Positions 1-7,725 of a stretch of 9,244 bases of DNA are shown in pieces (the first letter of the stretch is position 1; each line of letters opens with the position of its first letter). Origin of the DNA: Oscillospiraceae bacterium (GTDB lineage Bacteria > Bacillota > Clostridia > Oscillospirales > Ruminococcaceae). Made by a program: the position numbers and the translations under genes. The notes beneath the pieces are model-generated. The model was not told the DNA's origin and did not search any database. It worked only from the letters and a program-made list of their open reading frames with translations. The DNA lies in contig JAGAEK010000113.1 of the NCBI GenBank assembly GCA_017828835.1, forward strand, positions 1 through 9,244. Reading direction: 5' to 3'.

Positions 1-775
1 CTTCTCCTTCAGTCGCCGCAGCAGCAGCCATATACGTCGCCGCCGCTATTCTGTCCGGCATAACTCTTTTTTTCGAACCGTGTAATTTATCTTTCCCTCT
101 TATTATAATAACGCTTTCCCCGGCTCCCGTTATATCGGCCCCGCAATTATTTAAAAAATCCGCCAGGTCCGCTATTTCGGGTTCCCTTGCCGCATTGTTT
201 ATGACCGTTGTTCCCTGCGCCGTGCTTCCGGCTATCATCACGTTCTCCGTCGCTCCGACACTGGGAAAAGGTAAATTTATCTCTTCGCCGTGTATTTTCC
301 CTCTGACTTTACAATTTAAAAATCCGTGTTCTTCTTTTATCTCCACTCCCATTTTTCTGAGAGCTTTCAAATGCAGATCTATCGGACGCGGTCCCAATTC
401 GCATCCACCCGGCAAAGATACCTTCGCTTCACCGTACCTTGCCGCAATAGCTCCCAAAAACACTATCGACGAACGCATTTCCCTCATCAGTGAATCGGGG
501 ATCTTGCAGTCATTTACGGCAGATGGGTCCACGCAGACCGTATTCCCTTCAAATTTCACTTTGCATCCGAGATGCTTCAGTATGTCCGCCGCCGTATCTA
601 TGTCTGAAAGCCGCGGACAATTTTCTATCACGCAGCTATCCTCCGACAATATAGTCGCCGCCAATATAGGCAACGCACTGTTTTTTGCGCCCTGCGTCTC
701 TATTTCTCCGCAAAGCCGCCTTTTGCCTTCAATCAAAAAAGTCGCCTTTTTTTCCTGTGCAGCTATGTTTTTCAC
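1..775 (-). CDS. murA: UDP-N-acetylglucosamine 1-carboxyvinyltransferase MurA, 3' end outside window
   Basis: Cytoplasmic enzyme that transfers enolpyruvate from PEP to UDP-GlcNAc, the first committed step of peptidoglycan synthesis. The 258 complete codons visible cover a little over half of the usual ~420 residues; the gene continues past position 1. Motifs seen: GAKNSALP with K31 and N32 (the Lys-Asn pair equivalent to K22/N23 of E. coli MurA), R101 in EMRSSI, the PEP loop SLPGGCELGPRP with C125 matching the catalytic Cys115 (the target of fosfomycin), and PDRIAAATY near the visible end. No ATG lies in frame upstream. I chose GTG at 775, preceded by AAAGG with an 11-nt spacer, because it keeps the first beta strand (ATFLIEG). 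A TTG at residue 14 has a well-placed AAAGG but would cut into that strand. It follows murG by 77 nt, the second-largest gap here, so it could have some separate regulation. Identity is firm; the start is less so. Confidence 0.95.
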   Translation of the reverse strand, partial: MKNIAAQEKKATFLIEGKRRLCGEIETQGAKNSALPILAATILSEDSCVIENCPRLSDIDTAADILKHLGCKVKFEGNTVCVDPSAVNDCKIPDSLMREMRSSIVFLGAIAARYGEAKVSLPGGCELGPRPIDLHLKALRKMGVEIKEEHGFLNCKVRGKIHGEEINLPFPSVGATENVMIAGSTAQGTTVINNAAREPEIADLADFLNNCGADITGAGESVIIIRGKDKLHGSKKRVMPDRIAAATYMAAAAATEGE

Positions 776-839
776 CTTTTTCGCAACCTTTCGCTTTTTC
801 TGCCCGTTTTTATAGTATGTTATGCGAAAAGCCGCTTTT

Positions 840-863
840 AGGTGAAAAGCCGTTATTTCACCT
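840..863. repeat. Short inverted repeat across the murG stop codon
   Basis: AGGTGAAA (840-847) and TTTCACCT (856-863) form a perfect 8-bp inverted repeat around an 8-nt loop that contains the murG stop (853-855). Just downstream in the transcription direction, AAAAG and CTTTT (positions 827-839) can form a second small A-U stem with a triloop. The nonamer GAAAAGCCG occurs twice, at 826-834 and 844-852. No clear U-tract follows the stronger stem, so I do not call a terminator. It may slow decay or separate murG from murA expression, but that is inference. Confidence 0.4.
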
Positions 864-1980
864 TTGCTAACTTCAGTATTTCCTGATATATCCTTTCGTT
901 TGTGTCAAATATCGCCATTTTTTTCGCGTTTGACGCGTATTGCTTTATCGCCTCGCGGTCTTTTGTCAAACTGTCTGCCGTTTCGATCAGTTTTTCACCG
1001 GTCAGATCTTTTTCTTCTATCATTGCGGCCGCACCGTTCTTTACAAGCGCCATCGCGTTATAATACTGATGATTGGACGCAACGTTCGGAGACGGTATCA
1101 AGATCGCCGCTCTCCCCGCGACCGTTATCTCGCTCAAAGTGATCGCTCCGGCTCTGCTGATTATTATGTCAGCCGCGGCATAACAATCCGCCATGTCTTT
1201 TATATATTCCCTTACGTCGAGCCTCGGCTCTTTTTCAATATCTATACCTTTTTCTTTCAGCAGGCCGTAGAACCAGTCTCTCCCTTTCGCGCCGGTCGCA
1301 TGTATATGTTTGAAATCTCTGTTCTTCAGGTGCCATTCCATAAATTCGGCTACCGTCTCGTTTATCTTCTTTGCTCCGAGACTTCCGCCGTAGGACAAAA
1401 CACAGATCTGTTCATCGCTTATACCGAGTTTTTCTCTCGCTTTTTTTCTGTCTGCAAATATAAATTCTTCTCTGACGGGATTGCCTGTAACGACGTATTC
1501 TCTTTCCTTCGGAAGATACTCTTTCGCCTGCTCGAACGCAAGAAGTACTTTATCCACTCTTTTTGAAAGATACTTAGTCGTCATTCCCGGAAACGCATTC
1601 TGTTCATGCGTAACGGTTTTATATCCGAGCTTCGCCGCTTCACTCATTATCGGTGCGCTGACGTATCCGCCCGTTCCCACAACTATATCGGGATCTGTCT
1701 TTTTTATTATTTTTCTCGCACGGCTGCCCGCTTTTGCGATATAATACAGCGCTTTAATATTATTATTTATATTCCTTAACGTTATTTTCCTTTGGAAACC
1801 CTTTACTTTTATCTCCTCAAAAGGATAGCCCGCTTCTTTAACGAGTTTCGCTTCCATTCCCAAAGGACTTCCTGCAAAAACGATCTTACTGTCGGGTTCC
1901 TTTTCTTTTATATAATTTGCAACGGCAAGCGCAGGATTGATATGTCCGCCGGTACCGCCGCATACAAAAAGTATCTTCAT
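853..1980 (-). CDS. murG: Lipid II synthase MurG (UDP-GlcNAc transferase)
   Basis: Peripheral membrane GT-B glycosyltransferase (family GT28) on the cytoplasmic face. It transfers GlcNAc from UDP-GlcNAc to lipid I to give lipid II. The 375-residue length is normal for the family. The N-terminal domain has the glycine-rich loop GGTGGHINPAL (8-18), a second loop VGTGGYVSAP (101-110) and HEQNAFPG (125-132). The C-terminal domain has GGSLGA (198-203) and the nucleotide-sugar site SRAGAITLSEI (275-285), followed by PNVASNHQYYNA, with Q305 in the conserved region that contacts the sugar. The ATG start is clear: AGGAGAGG lies 6 nt upstream, and the ftsW stop codon TAG shares its last two bases with that site, which suggests coupled translation. 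No missing residues were noticed. Confidence 0.98.
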   Translation of the reverse strand: MKILFVCGGTGGHINPALAVANYIKEKEPDSKIVFAGSPLGMEAKLVKEAGYPFEEIKVKGFQRKITLRNINNNIKALYYIAKAGSRARKIIKKTDPDIVVGTGGYVSAPIMSEAAKLGYKTVTHEQNAFPGMTTKYLSKRVDKVLLAFEQAKEYLPKEREYVVTGNPVREEFIFADRKKAREKLGISDEQICVLSYGGSLGAKKINETVAEFMEWHLKNRDFKHIHATGAKGRDWFYGLLKEKGIDIEKEPRLDVREYIKDMADCYAAADIIISRAGAITLSEITVAGRAAILIPSPNVASNHQYYNAMALVKNGAAAMIEEKDLTGEKLIETADSLTKDREAIKQYASNAKKMAIFDTNERIYQEILKLAKVK

Positions 1981-1986
1981 ATCTAT

Positions 1987-1994
1987 CCTCTCCT
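1987..1994 (-). promoter_or_regulatory. murG Shine-Dalgarno overlapping the ftsW stop
   Basis: AGGAGAGG at 1994-1987, with a 6-nt spacer to the murG ATG. The ftsW stop TAG (1995-1993) shares its A and G with this site, so ribosomes finishing ftsW are placed directly on the murG initiation region. Confidence 0.8.
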
Positions 1995-3195
1995 AACTTT
2001 TTTCAAGCTTAGACTCCCTCGATATGGACAGTATTATTCCCATCTGCGCAAGCAGCATCAGCAACGCCGTTCCGCCGTATGAGAAAAACGGAAGACTTAT
2101 TCCCGTATTCGGCAAAAGATTCGTAACGACCGCTATATTCAGCACGACCTGTATACCGACCTGCGCGGTCAGCCCTATCCCGAGCATCGAACCGAACGTG
2201 TCCTTCGCTCTGAGCGCTATTACAAGTCCTCTCCAAATCAGTATGCCGAACAGTATCAATATAAGTACGGCTCCTATAAAGCCCAATTCTTCTCCGACTA
2301 CCGCAAATATAAAGTCGTTTTGCGGCTCGGGAATATATAAATATTTTTGTCTCGATCCTCCGATCCCGGTGCCCATAAGTCCGCCGGATCCGATCGCTAT
2401 AAGCGACTGTATGACCTGATATCCGTCGCCGAGCGCGTCGTTATAAGGATTTTTCCAACTCTCCAGCCTCGCCGCCGCATATTCGAATCCGCCCTTCATC
2501 ATAACAAGAGCAAAAACGCCCGCTACTATCAGTCCGAACGCCAAAACAAACCAACGCCATCTCGTTCCGCCTATGAACATCATGACCGCTCCGAGCAACA
2601 CGATCAGCACCGTTCCCGAAACGTGATGCTCCATGAAAACGAGTCCGCCGACTATTCCGAGAGTTATTATAAACGGCAGCACCCCGTATCTGAATGTTTT
2701 CATCTTTTTGCCGAATTTCGCCACAAAATAGGCAAACAACGCTATTATCGCAAATTTTGCGACCTCGGACGGCTGAAAACTTCCGCCTCCCGGCAAAGTT
2801 ATCCAACGGTGGAACTCTCCTCTTTTCGCCGGCATGACAAGCGCCAAGCCCAAAAGTCCCAACGTTACCACATAAACGATCCATACAAATTTCTTAAATA
2901 CCCGGTAATTCAAAAACGACATCCCTACCATAACTATTATACCGAGTATCGCAAAACGGAGCTGGTGCTTTATATAATAAAAACTGTCTCCGTCGTTATA
3001 ATAAGCGTATACGTGGCTCGACGAAAAAAGCATAACTATCCCGATAGTCAGCAAAAGTAACACGACTATCAAAAAGGTAACGTCAACGTTTCCCCTTTTG
3101 GTAAACCATCCGACTCTGTTGACTTCGGGATTGCTGCCTGCATTGACCGACTTTTTCTCTTGTGAAAGTCTTGCGTTGTTTACGCCGAGTCTCAA
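1993..3195 (-). CDS. ftsW: SEDS peptidoglycan glycosyltransferase FtsW (SpoVE-like)
   Basis: Multi-pass membrane polymerase of the SEDS family that links lipid II into glycan strands at the septum with a class B PBP; here the partner is probably the PBP at 5728-7725. From the TTG start the protein has 400 residues. A cytoplasmic tail of about 38 residues comes before the first membrane segment (VTFLIVVLLLLTIGIVMLF). Family motifs are QPSEVAKFAIIA (141-152), SRQKYLYIPEPQNDFIFAVVGEELG, with D294 matching the catalytic Asp of FtsW/RodA, and LPNTGISLPFFSYGGTALL (361-379). Start choice: TTG at 3195 has AGGGGAG 6 nt upstream and clears the mraY stop by 19 nt. A GTG at 3231 would add 12 residues, overlap mraY by 17 nt and has no visible ribosome site. 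Motifs do not separate FtsW from the sporulation paralogue SpoVE; the position in the dcw cluster fits either name. Confidence 0.96.
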   Translation of the reverse strand: MRLGVNNARLSQEKKSVNAGSNPEVNRVGWFTKRGNVDVTFLIVVLLLLTIGIVMLFSSSHVYAYYNDGDSFYYIKHQLRFAILGIIVMVGMSFLNYRVFKKFVWIVYVVTLGLLGLALVMPAKRGEFHRWITLPGGGSFQPSEVAKFAIIALFAYFVAKFGKKMKTFRYGVLPFIITLGIVGGLVFMEHHVSGTVLIVLLGAVMMFIGGTRWRWFVLAFGLIVAGVFALVMMKGGFEYAAARLESWKNPYNDALGDGYQVIQSLIAIGSGGLMGTGIGGSRQKYLYIPEPQNDFIFAVVGEELGFIGAVLILILFGILIWRGLVIALRAKDTFGSMLGIGLTAQVGIQVVLNIAVVTNLLPNTGISLPFFSYGGTALLMLLAQMGIILSISRESKLEKS

Positions 3196-3201
3196 AGTTT
3201 T

Positions 3202-3208
3202 CTCCCCT
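3202..3208 (-). promoter_or_regulatory. ftsW Shine-Dalgarno that decides the TTG start
   Basis: AGGGGAG at 3208-3202, 6 nt before TTG at 3195, directly after a run of nine A residues (3216-3208, the last A shared with the site). No comparable site precedes the alternative GTG at 3231, so this site favours the shorter FtsW. Confidence 0.65.
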
Positions 3209-3214
3209 TTTTTT

Positions 3215-4225
3215 TTACATATTATATACACCGAGTATCGTCAGTATCCCTCCGATAAGTCCGACTATCGAAAATAAAACCAGTATTTTTACCTCGCTGT
3301 AACCGGACATCTCGAAATGATGGTGTATGGGACTCATTTTAAACAGCCGCTTTCCGGTGAGCTTTACGGAAAGTACCTGCAATATCACAGAAAATGCTTC
3401 TATAAGATAAACTATTCCCGCCAGCAGTATCGTGACCGGCATCCTTACTCCGAATCCGAGAGCTACAACGCATCCGCCCAAAAACATCGAACCCGTATCG
3501 CCCATAAAGACCTTTGCGGGATAAAAATTCCAAACCAGAAATCCCAAACATCCTCCCGCAACCGCCGTTGCAAAAATATTGTTCGGGACGTTCGCAAGTC
3601 TCACGCTTATCACCATAAAAACCAAACCGTAGACAAAGGTGACCGAGCTGTTGAGTCCGTCAAGTCCGTCTGTCAAATTAACGGCATTGACAAAGCCTAT
3701 GATTATGATAAGTCCGAGAGGATAATAGAAAAGCCCTATGTCTATTTGTCCGAAAGGCGGAACGATCAGCATAGTCGTCTTGTCGTCCAAAAGCGCCAGC
3801 ATCGCAAGATATATTATAGAAACGAGTATTTGTGCCACGAGCTTTTGCTTTGCGGTAAGTCCGAGATTCCTTTTATGCGTAATTTTAGTGTAATCGTCCA
3901 TAAATCCGATAAAAGCAAAACCCAAGGCTACTATTGCTCCCGCGATCATTCTTTTGAGGTTTTGCCAATATACTATATCTCCCGCCGCTTCTTTGCTGAA
4001 GCTGTAAGTAAGTATCCCGGCGACCACTGCAACGGTTATACCTATTATAAACATCAATCCGCCCATAGTAGGGGTGCCCTGTTTATTCTTATGCCAGGTC
4101 GGCCCGATATCGTTTATTATCTGGCCGAATTTCAGCCTCCTCAAAAACGGTATTATCCATATCCCGACCACTGACGTTATCAAAAATGCCGCCGCCGCAG
4201 TTATCACTGTCGATATTGCACTCAT
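3215..4225 (-). CDS. mraY: Phospho-N-acetylmuramoyl-pentapeptide transferase MraY
   Basis: Integral membrane enzyme that attaches phospho-MurNAc-pentapeptide to undecaprenyl phosphate, forming lipid I. Its 336 residues and about ten hydrophobic segments are typical. Conserved parts: GPTWHKNKQGTPTMGG (41-56), the aspartate pair D110-D111 in FMDDYTK, NLTDGLDGL (183-191), D243 in VFMGDTGSMFLGG and the HHH motif (301-303) in PIHHHFE. These cover the Mg2+ and catalytic residues of the family. The ATG at 4225 has AGAGGA with a 7-nt spacer, and murE ends 21 nt before it. Clostridial clusters often have murF between murE and mraY and murD after mraY; neither is here. A 285-codon open frame on the opposite strand is a shadow in the same codon register. 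Confidence 0.98.
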   Translation of the reverse strand: MSAISTVITAAAAFLITSVVGIWIIPFLRRLKFGQIINDIGPTWHKNKQGTPTMGGLMFIIGITVAVVAGILTYSFSKEAAGDIVYWQNLKRMIAGAIVALGFAFIGFMDDYTKITHKRNLGLTAKQKLVAQILVSIIYLAMLALLDDKTTMLIVPPFGQIDIGLFYYPLGLIIIIGFVNAVNLTDGLDGLNSSVTFVYGLVFMVISVRLANVPNNIFATAVAGGCLGFLVWNFYPAKVFMGDTGSMFLGGCVVALGFGVRMPVTILLAGIVYLIEAFSVILQVLSVKLTGKRLFKMSPIHHHFEMSGYSEVKILVLFSIVGLIGGILTILGVYNM

Positions 4226-4246
4226 TTTTTTATCCTCTTTTATGAG

Positions 4247-5713
4247 TTATTTTTTATCTTCTTGCGTATTTGCTCCGTTTCTCTTCTTTTCGGAAAGCAA
4301 TTTTTCAACTATCTCTTTCTCATCAAAATAAACCGTCATTTCTCCGAGTACCTGATAATCCTCGTGGCCTTTTCCAAGCAGTGCTATAATGTCGTCTTTT
4401 TTTGCAAAATCAAGTACCCATTTTATCTCCTGATATCTGTCCGCGATTATCTTATAAGGCTTTTTCGGATCCAATCCCGGTTTTGCGTCCTCTATGATCC
4501 GTTCCGGGTCTTCGTCCCGCGGATTGTCCGAAGTCAAAACCACGTAGTCCGCTCCTTCGGACGCTGCCTTTGCCATAAGACAACGCTTAGTTCTGTCTCT
4601 GTTGCCTGCACATCCGAACAATGCTATAACTCTTCCAGTCGCAAATTCTCTTATCGTTTTAAGTATCTTTTCTATACTGTCCGGAGAATGAGCGTAATCT
4701 CTGATAACTGTAAAATCTTCGTCAATATCAAGTATTTCGGCTCTGCCGCTTATCCTTTTAGCATTGTTGAGCCCGTCGACGACGTCTTTGAACTCCATTC
4801 CGAGACTTAACGCACAGACTCCTGCCGCCATCGCGTTCGAAACCGAAAATTCTCCGGGCATACAGAATTTTACCCTTCCGATATTTCCTTTGCTTACCAT
4901 TTCAAAATTGCTTCCGTTTTTATTGAAAGAAATATTATAAGCAGTATAATCCGCTTCAGCTTTTTTTATCGAAAAGCTCTTTTTTTCACAGGTCGTTTCA
5001 TCGTAAAGTCTTGCTCCGTATTCGTCGTCCACGTTTATAACGGCTTTGTCGCACATCGAAAACAACTTTTTCTTCGCAAGATAATAGTTCTCCATATTAC
5101 CGTGATAATCCAAATGATCCTGCGTCAGGTTAGTGAAAACCGCTACTGCAAAACGGCATCCGTCAAGACGATTCTGGTCAAGCGCATGAGAAGAAACTTC
5201 CATGACCGCATATCCGCATCCCGCATCAGCCATCCGCTTAAACATAAGATGCAATTCAAGCGGATCCGGCGTCGTATACTTCGCCGGATATTTCATCCCG
5301 TCTATCTCGTTCTCGATCGTACCGATAAGTCCGACCTTTTCTCCTCTTTGCTCGAGTATCCCTTTGATTATATTCGTCGTCGTCGTTTTTCCGTTAGTTC
5401 CCGTAACTCCTATAAGCTTCAGCTTCTCAACCGGTCTGCCGTAGTAGTTACTGCACATTATCGCATACGCGCTTCTCGTGTTTTCAACTATAACCTGATT
5501 TTTAACCCCGACGTCGCGCTGCGCTACAACGCAAACACATCCGAGTTTCTCAGCTTCTTTCGCCTTATCGTGTCCGTCGAATCTCGCGCCCTCGATGCAG
5601 ACAAACACGTTCCCTGATTTTATCAGTCTTGAATCTGCAGTCATACCGCTTACTTCCACGTCGTTATACGTTCCGGTATATTGTACGTTAAAAAGTAATT
5701 CTGACAGTAACAT
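4247..5713 (-). CDS. murE: UDP-MurNAc-tripeptide ligase MurE, predicted meso-diaminopimelate-adding
   Basis: Cytoplasmic ATP-dependent Mur ligase that adds the third amino acid to UDP-MurNAc-L-Ala-D-Glu. Its 488 residues show the three Mur ligase domains: an N-terminal UDP-binding domain (about 1-95), a central ATPase domain with P-loop GVTGTNGKTTT (102-112) and TTPDP (147-151), and a C-terminal domain. K214 in YYLAKKKLF fits the carbamylated lysine of the family, and SGRAEIL and RDYAHSPDS are also present. Specificity motif DNPRDEDP starts at 396, with R399 as in meso-DAP-adding MurE; Lys-adding enzymes lack this Arg. GKGHEDYQ (447-454) completes the C-terminal site. The loop GCAGNRDRTKR (368-378) departs slightly from the commoner GCGGDRD form. 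The ATG has AAGGGG 6 nt upstream and lies 14 nt after the PBP stop. The C-terminal tail is charged and probably disordered. Confidence 0.97.
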   Translation of the reverse strand: MLLSELLFNVQYTGTYNDVEVSGMTADSRLIKSGNVFVCIEGARFDGHDKAKEAEKLGCVCVVAQRDVGVKNQVIVENTRSAYAIMCSNYYGRPVEKLKLIGVTGTNGKTTTTNIIKGILEQRGEKVGLIGTIENEIDGMKYPAKYTTPDPLELHLMFKRMADAGCGYAVMEVSSHALDQNRLDGCRFAVAVFTNLTQDHLDYHGNMENYYLAKKKLFSMCDKAVINVDDEYGARLYDETTCEKKSFSIKKAEADYTAYNISFNKNGSNFEMVSKGNIGRVKFCMPGEFSVSNAMAAGVCALSLGMEFKDVVDGLNNAKRISGRAEILDIDEDFTVIRDYAHSPDSIEKILKTIREFATGRVIALFGCAGNRDRTKRCLMAKAASEGADYVVLTSDNPRDEDPERIIEDAKPGLDPKKPYKIIADRYQEIKWVLDFAKKDDIIALLGKGHEDYQVLGEMTVYFDEKEIVEKLLSEKKRNGANTQEDKK

Positions 5714-5727
5714 ACTATACCCCTTCG

Positions 5728-7725
5728 CTAGTTATTCAATGATTCTTCATCAGTATACAATATTATAACGGTTTCCTTCTCTACGACTTCTCCGGATTCC
5801 GGCACCTGTTTCAATACCTTAGTACCGCTTCCCATTACTTTCGTATTGAGATATTTTTTCCTCAAAGCCGCCTGTGCGTCGTGAGTGAGTTCTCCGACCA
5901 CGTTCGATACCTTTACCGTCTTCTCCTCAAGTTCCTTTTCGGTATATTCTTTTTCATACCCGAGATAAGGCAGTATCTCTTCAAATATCGCTCCCACTAC
6001 CGGCGCGGCTATAACTGAACCGTATGCCGCTTCCGCGGGTTCGTTCAGTAAAACCAGCACTGCTATTTCGGGATCATCGGCAGGTGCAAAACCTAAAAAC
6101 GAAAGCACGTATTTTCCGTTGTTTGAATCAAGTTTTTCCGCTGTTCCGGTCTTTCCGCCGATACGGTAGCCCGGAATATAAGAATATTTTCCCGAACCTC
6201 CGCTTCCGGCTACAACCTGCTCGCACATAAGCGCGACTTTGTTCGCCGTTTCTTTTGAAACGACCTGGCGCTTTACCGTCGGCTCGTTTTTCTTTATTAC
6301 GTTTCCGTCTGAGTCGATCACTTCGCTGACTATATAAGGTTCATAAAGTTTTCCGTCTCCGACCGCCGCCGATACTGCCGCTATGAGCTGGATCGGCGTT
6401 ATCTTAAAGCTCTGTCCTATCGAGCTGCTGGCGAGCTCAACGGTTTTAAATACAGAATCGGAATGATATAAGCTCATTGCCTCTCCCGGCAGATCAACGC
6501 CGGTAAGTTCCATAAGTCCGAACGCTTTGAAATACTCTCTGAATTTTTCCGTCCCGAGCATCTGCCCTATCGTTATAAACGCAGGGTTGCATGAATTCAT
6601 CAGACATTTCGTCAAATTCTGCGTTCCGTGTCCTCCGTATTTCCAGCAGTCGTATTTCTGTCCGCTTATACTTATCGGAATTCCGGTACAGTTATAACTA
6701 AAGTTTTCGTTTATCACGTTTTCTTCAAGCGCCGCCGCCGTAACGATTATTTTAAATACCGAACCCGGCTCGTAAGGATCGGAGATCGCCCTGTTCCTCC
6801 ATTGCGCAAACTGCGCCTTTCCTTTTTCCTCCGCGTATTCGTCGCCGCTTAAATTCGAAAGCATCTCACTGATCGCCGGATCGCTTATTTCAAGCGGAGC
6901 GTTAGGATCAAATCCGCCTGAGGATTCCATTCCCAATATTTCTCCGGTCTTCACCGAATAAACTATCGCCACCGCTCCTTTGCCGACGTTGTGTTCCTTG
7001 ACCGCAAGATCTATGTTCCGCTTGATTATGGACTGTATCTTTTGATCTATCGTCAGCTTTATGCTTTTTCCGTCTTCCGCCTCAAACATTTTTTCATAAG
7101 TCGTCGGCATATCTATTCCCCATGCGTTTTTCGCCGATACCACTTTACCCGGAGATCCGCTCAGGGTCTTATCGTAATACGCTTCAAGTCCGTATGCTCC
7201 GTTGTTTTCATAGCCGGTAAAACCTATTATCGTCGAAGCGAGGTTTCCGTAGGGATAATATCTTTTGCTGTCCTCTTCGCAGTATATCGCACCTGTATTT
7301 ATTTCGTCGGCATATTTAACTACCTTCTCGGAAGTTTCCCAATCGACTTTCTTTTTGATTATCGCGTAAGCCGTCTCTCTTTTTGTCGCTTCAAAAACGA
7401 ATTCTTCGCTGACATCGAGTATTTCGGAAAGCTTTTTTGATATTGCTTCCCTCTTATCCTCCGCTATATTTACCGGAGAAATTACTACCGTCCAGGCAGT
7501 CGCACTCTGCGCAAGCACCTTTCCGTTACGGTCGTATATAACTCCGCGCGACGCGCTGATCTCGGTTTCGCGAAGCTGCTGGCGGGTCGCCTGTTTGCTG
7601 TATTCGTCGTTTTTGATTATCTGAAGATAAAAAAGTCTTGCCGCAACAGCTCCCATTCCGATAACAATAAGAGCCAGGACAAAAACCAACATTTTTTTCT
7701 TCATATTAACGTCAGGCGTTGCCAT
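5728..7725 (-). CDS. Class B penicillin-binding protein with PASTA domain (SpoVD/FtsI type)
   Basis: Septal or sporulation D,D-transpeptidase that cross-links peptidoglycan made by its SEDS partner, probably the FtsW of this cluster. The 665 residues are: short cytoplasmic tail, one membrane anchor (about 12-34), class B dimerisation domain with SRGVIYDRNGKVLA (59-72), transpeptidase domain, and one PASTA-like domain (about 602-657). Catalytic motifs are all present: SVFK with nucleophile S322, SCN (378-380) and KTG (525-527) in GGKTGTAEK. C360 and C379 are 19 residues apart, the spacing I recall for the redox-active pair of B. subtilis SpoVD; a further Cys, C374, lies between them. The ATG has an ideal GGAGG with a 7-nt spacer. 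Many clostridial clusters have two such PBPs here (pbpB and spoVD), but only one is present. I leave the symbol empty because ftsI/pbpB and spoVD cannot be told apart from this sequence. Confidence 0.96.
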   Translation of the reverse strand: MATPDVNMKKKMLVFVLALIVIGMGAVAARLFYLQIIKNDEYSKQATRQQLRETEISASRGVIYDRNGKVLAQSATAWTVVISPVNIAEDKREAISKKLSEILDVSEEFVFEATKRETAYAIIKKKVDWETSEKVVKYADEINTGAIYCEEDSKRYYPYGNLASTIIGFTGYENNGAYGLEAYYDKTLSGSPGKVVSAKNAWGIDMPTTYEKMFEAEDGKSIKLTIDQKIQSIIKRNIDLAVKEHNVGKGAVAIVYSVKTGEILGMESSGGFDPNAPLEISDPAISEMLSNLSGDEYAEEKGKAQFAQWRNRAISDPYEPGSVFKIIVTAAALEENVINENFSYNCTGIPISISGQKYDCWKYGGHGTQNLTKCLMNSCNPAFITIGQMLGTEKFREYFKAFGLMELTGVDLPGEAMSLYHSDSVFKTVELASSSIGQSFKITPIQLIAAVSAAVGDGKLYEPYIVSEVIDSDGNVIKKNEPTVKRQVVSKETANKVALMCEQVVAGSGGSGKYSYIPGYRIGGKTGTAEKLDSNNGKYVLSFLGFAPADDPEIAVLVLLNEPAEAAYGSVIAAPVVGAIFEEILPYLGYEKEYTEKELEEKTVKVSNVVGELTHDAQAALRKKYLNTKVMGSGTKVLKQVPESGEVVEKETVIILYTDEESLNN

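Noticed and set aside
195..815. 206-codon open frame on the plus strand opposite murA
   Set aside because: The minus strand here encodes MurA with its catalytic motifs intact; the opposite product has no recognisable family features.
806..830. Sigma-A-type promoter before murA
   Set aside because: A TATAAA-like element is present on the minus strand, but no TTGACA-like box lies at proper spacing, and the region is A/T-rich by composition.
940..1566. 208-codon open frame on the plus strand opposite murG
   Set aside because: Same-register shadow of a well-supported murG.
2347..3060. 237-codon open frame on the plus strand opposite ftsW
   Set aside because: Same-register shadow of ftsW with a low-complexity, strongly basic product and no known motif.
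3215..3231. 17-nt mraY-ftsW gene overlap
   Set aside because: It exists only if GTG at 3231 is the ftsW start, which has no ribosome site; TTG at 3195 with AGGGGAG is better supported.
3317..4174. 285-codon open frame on the plus strand opposite mraY
   Set aside because: It lies in the same codon register as mraY, so it is open because mraY avoids TTA, CTA and TCA codons. The product is rich in Arg, His, Tyr and Ser with no recognisable domain.
5102..5617. 171-codon open frame on the plus strand opposite murE
   Set aside because: Same-register shadow of murE with an Arg/Ser-rich product.
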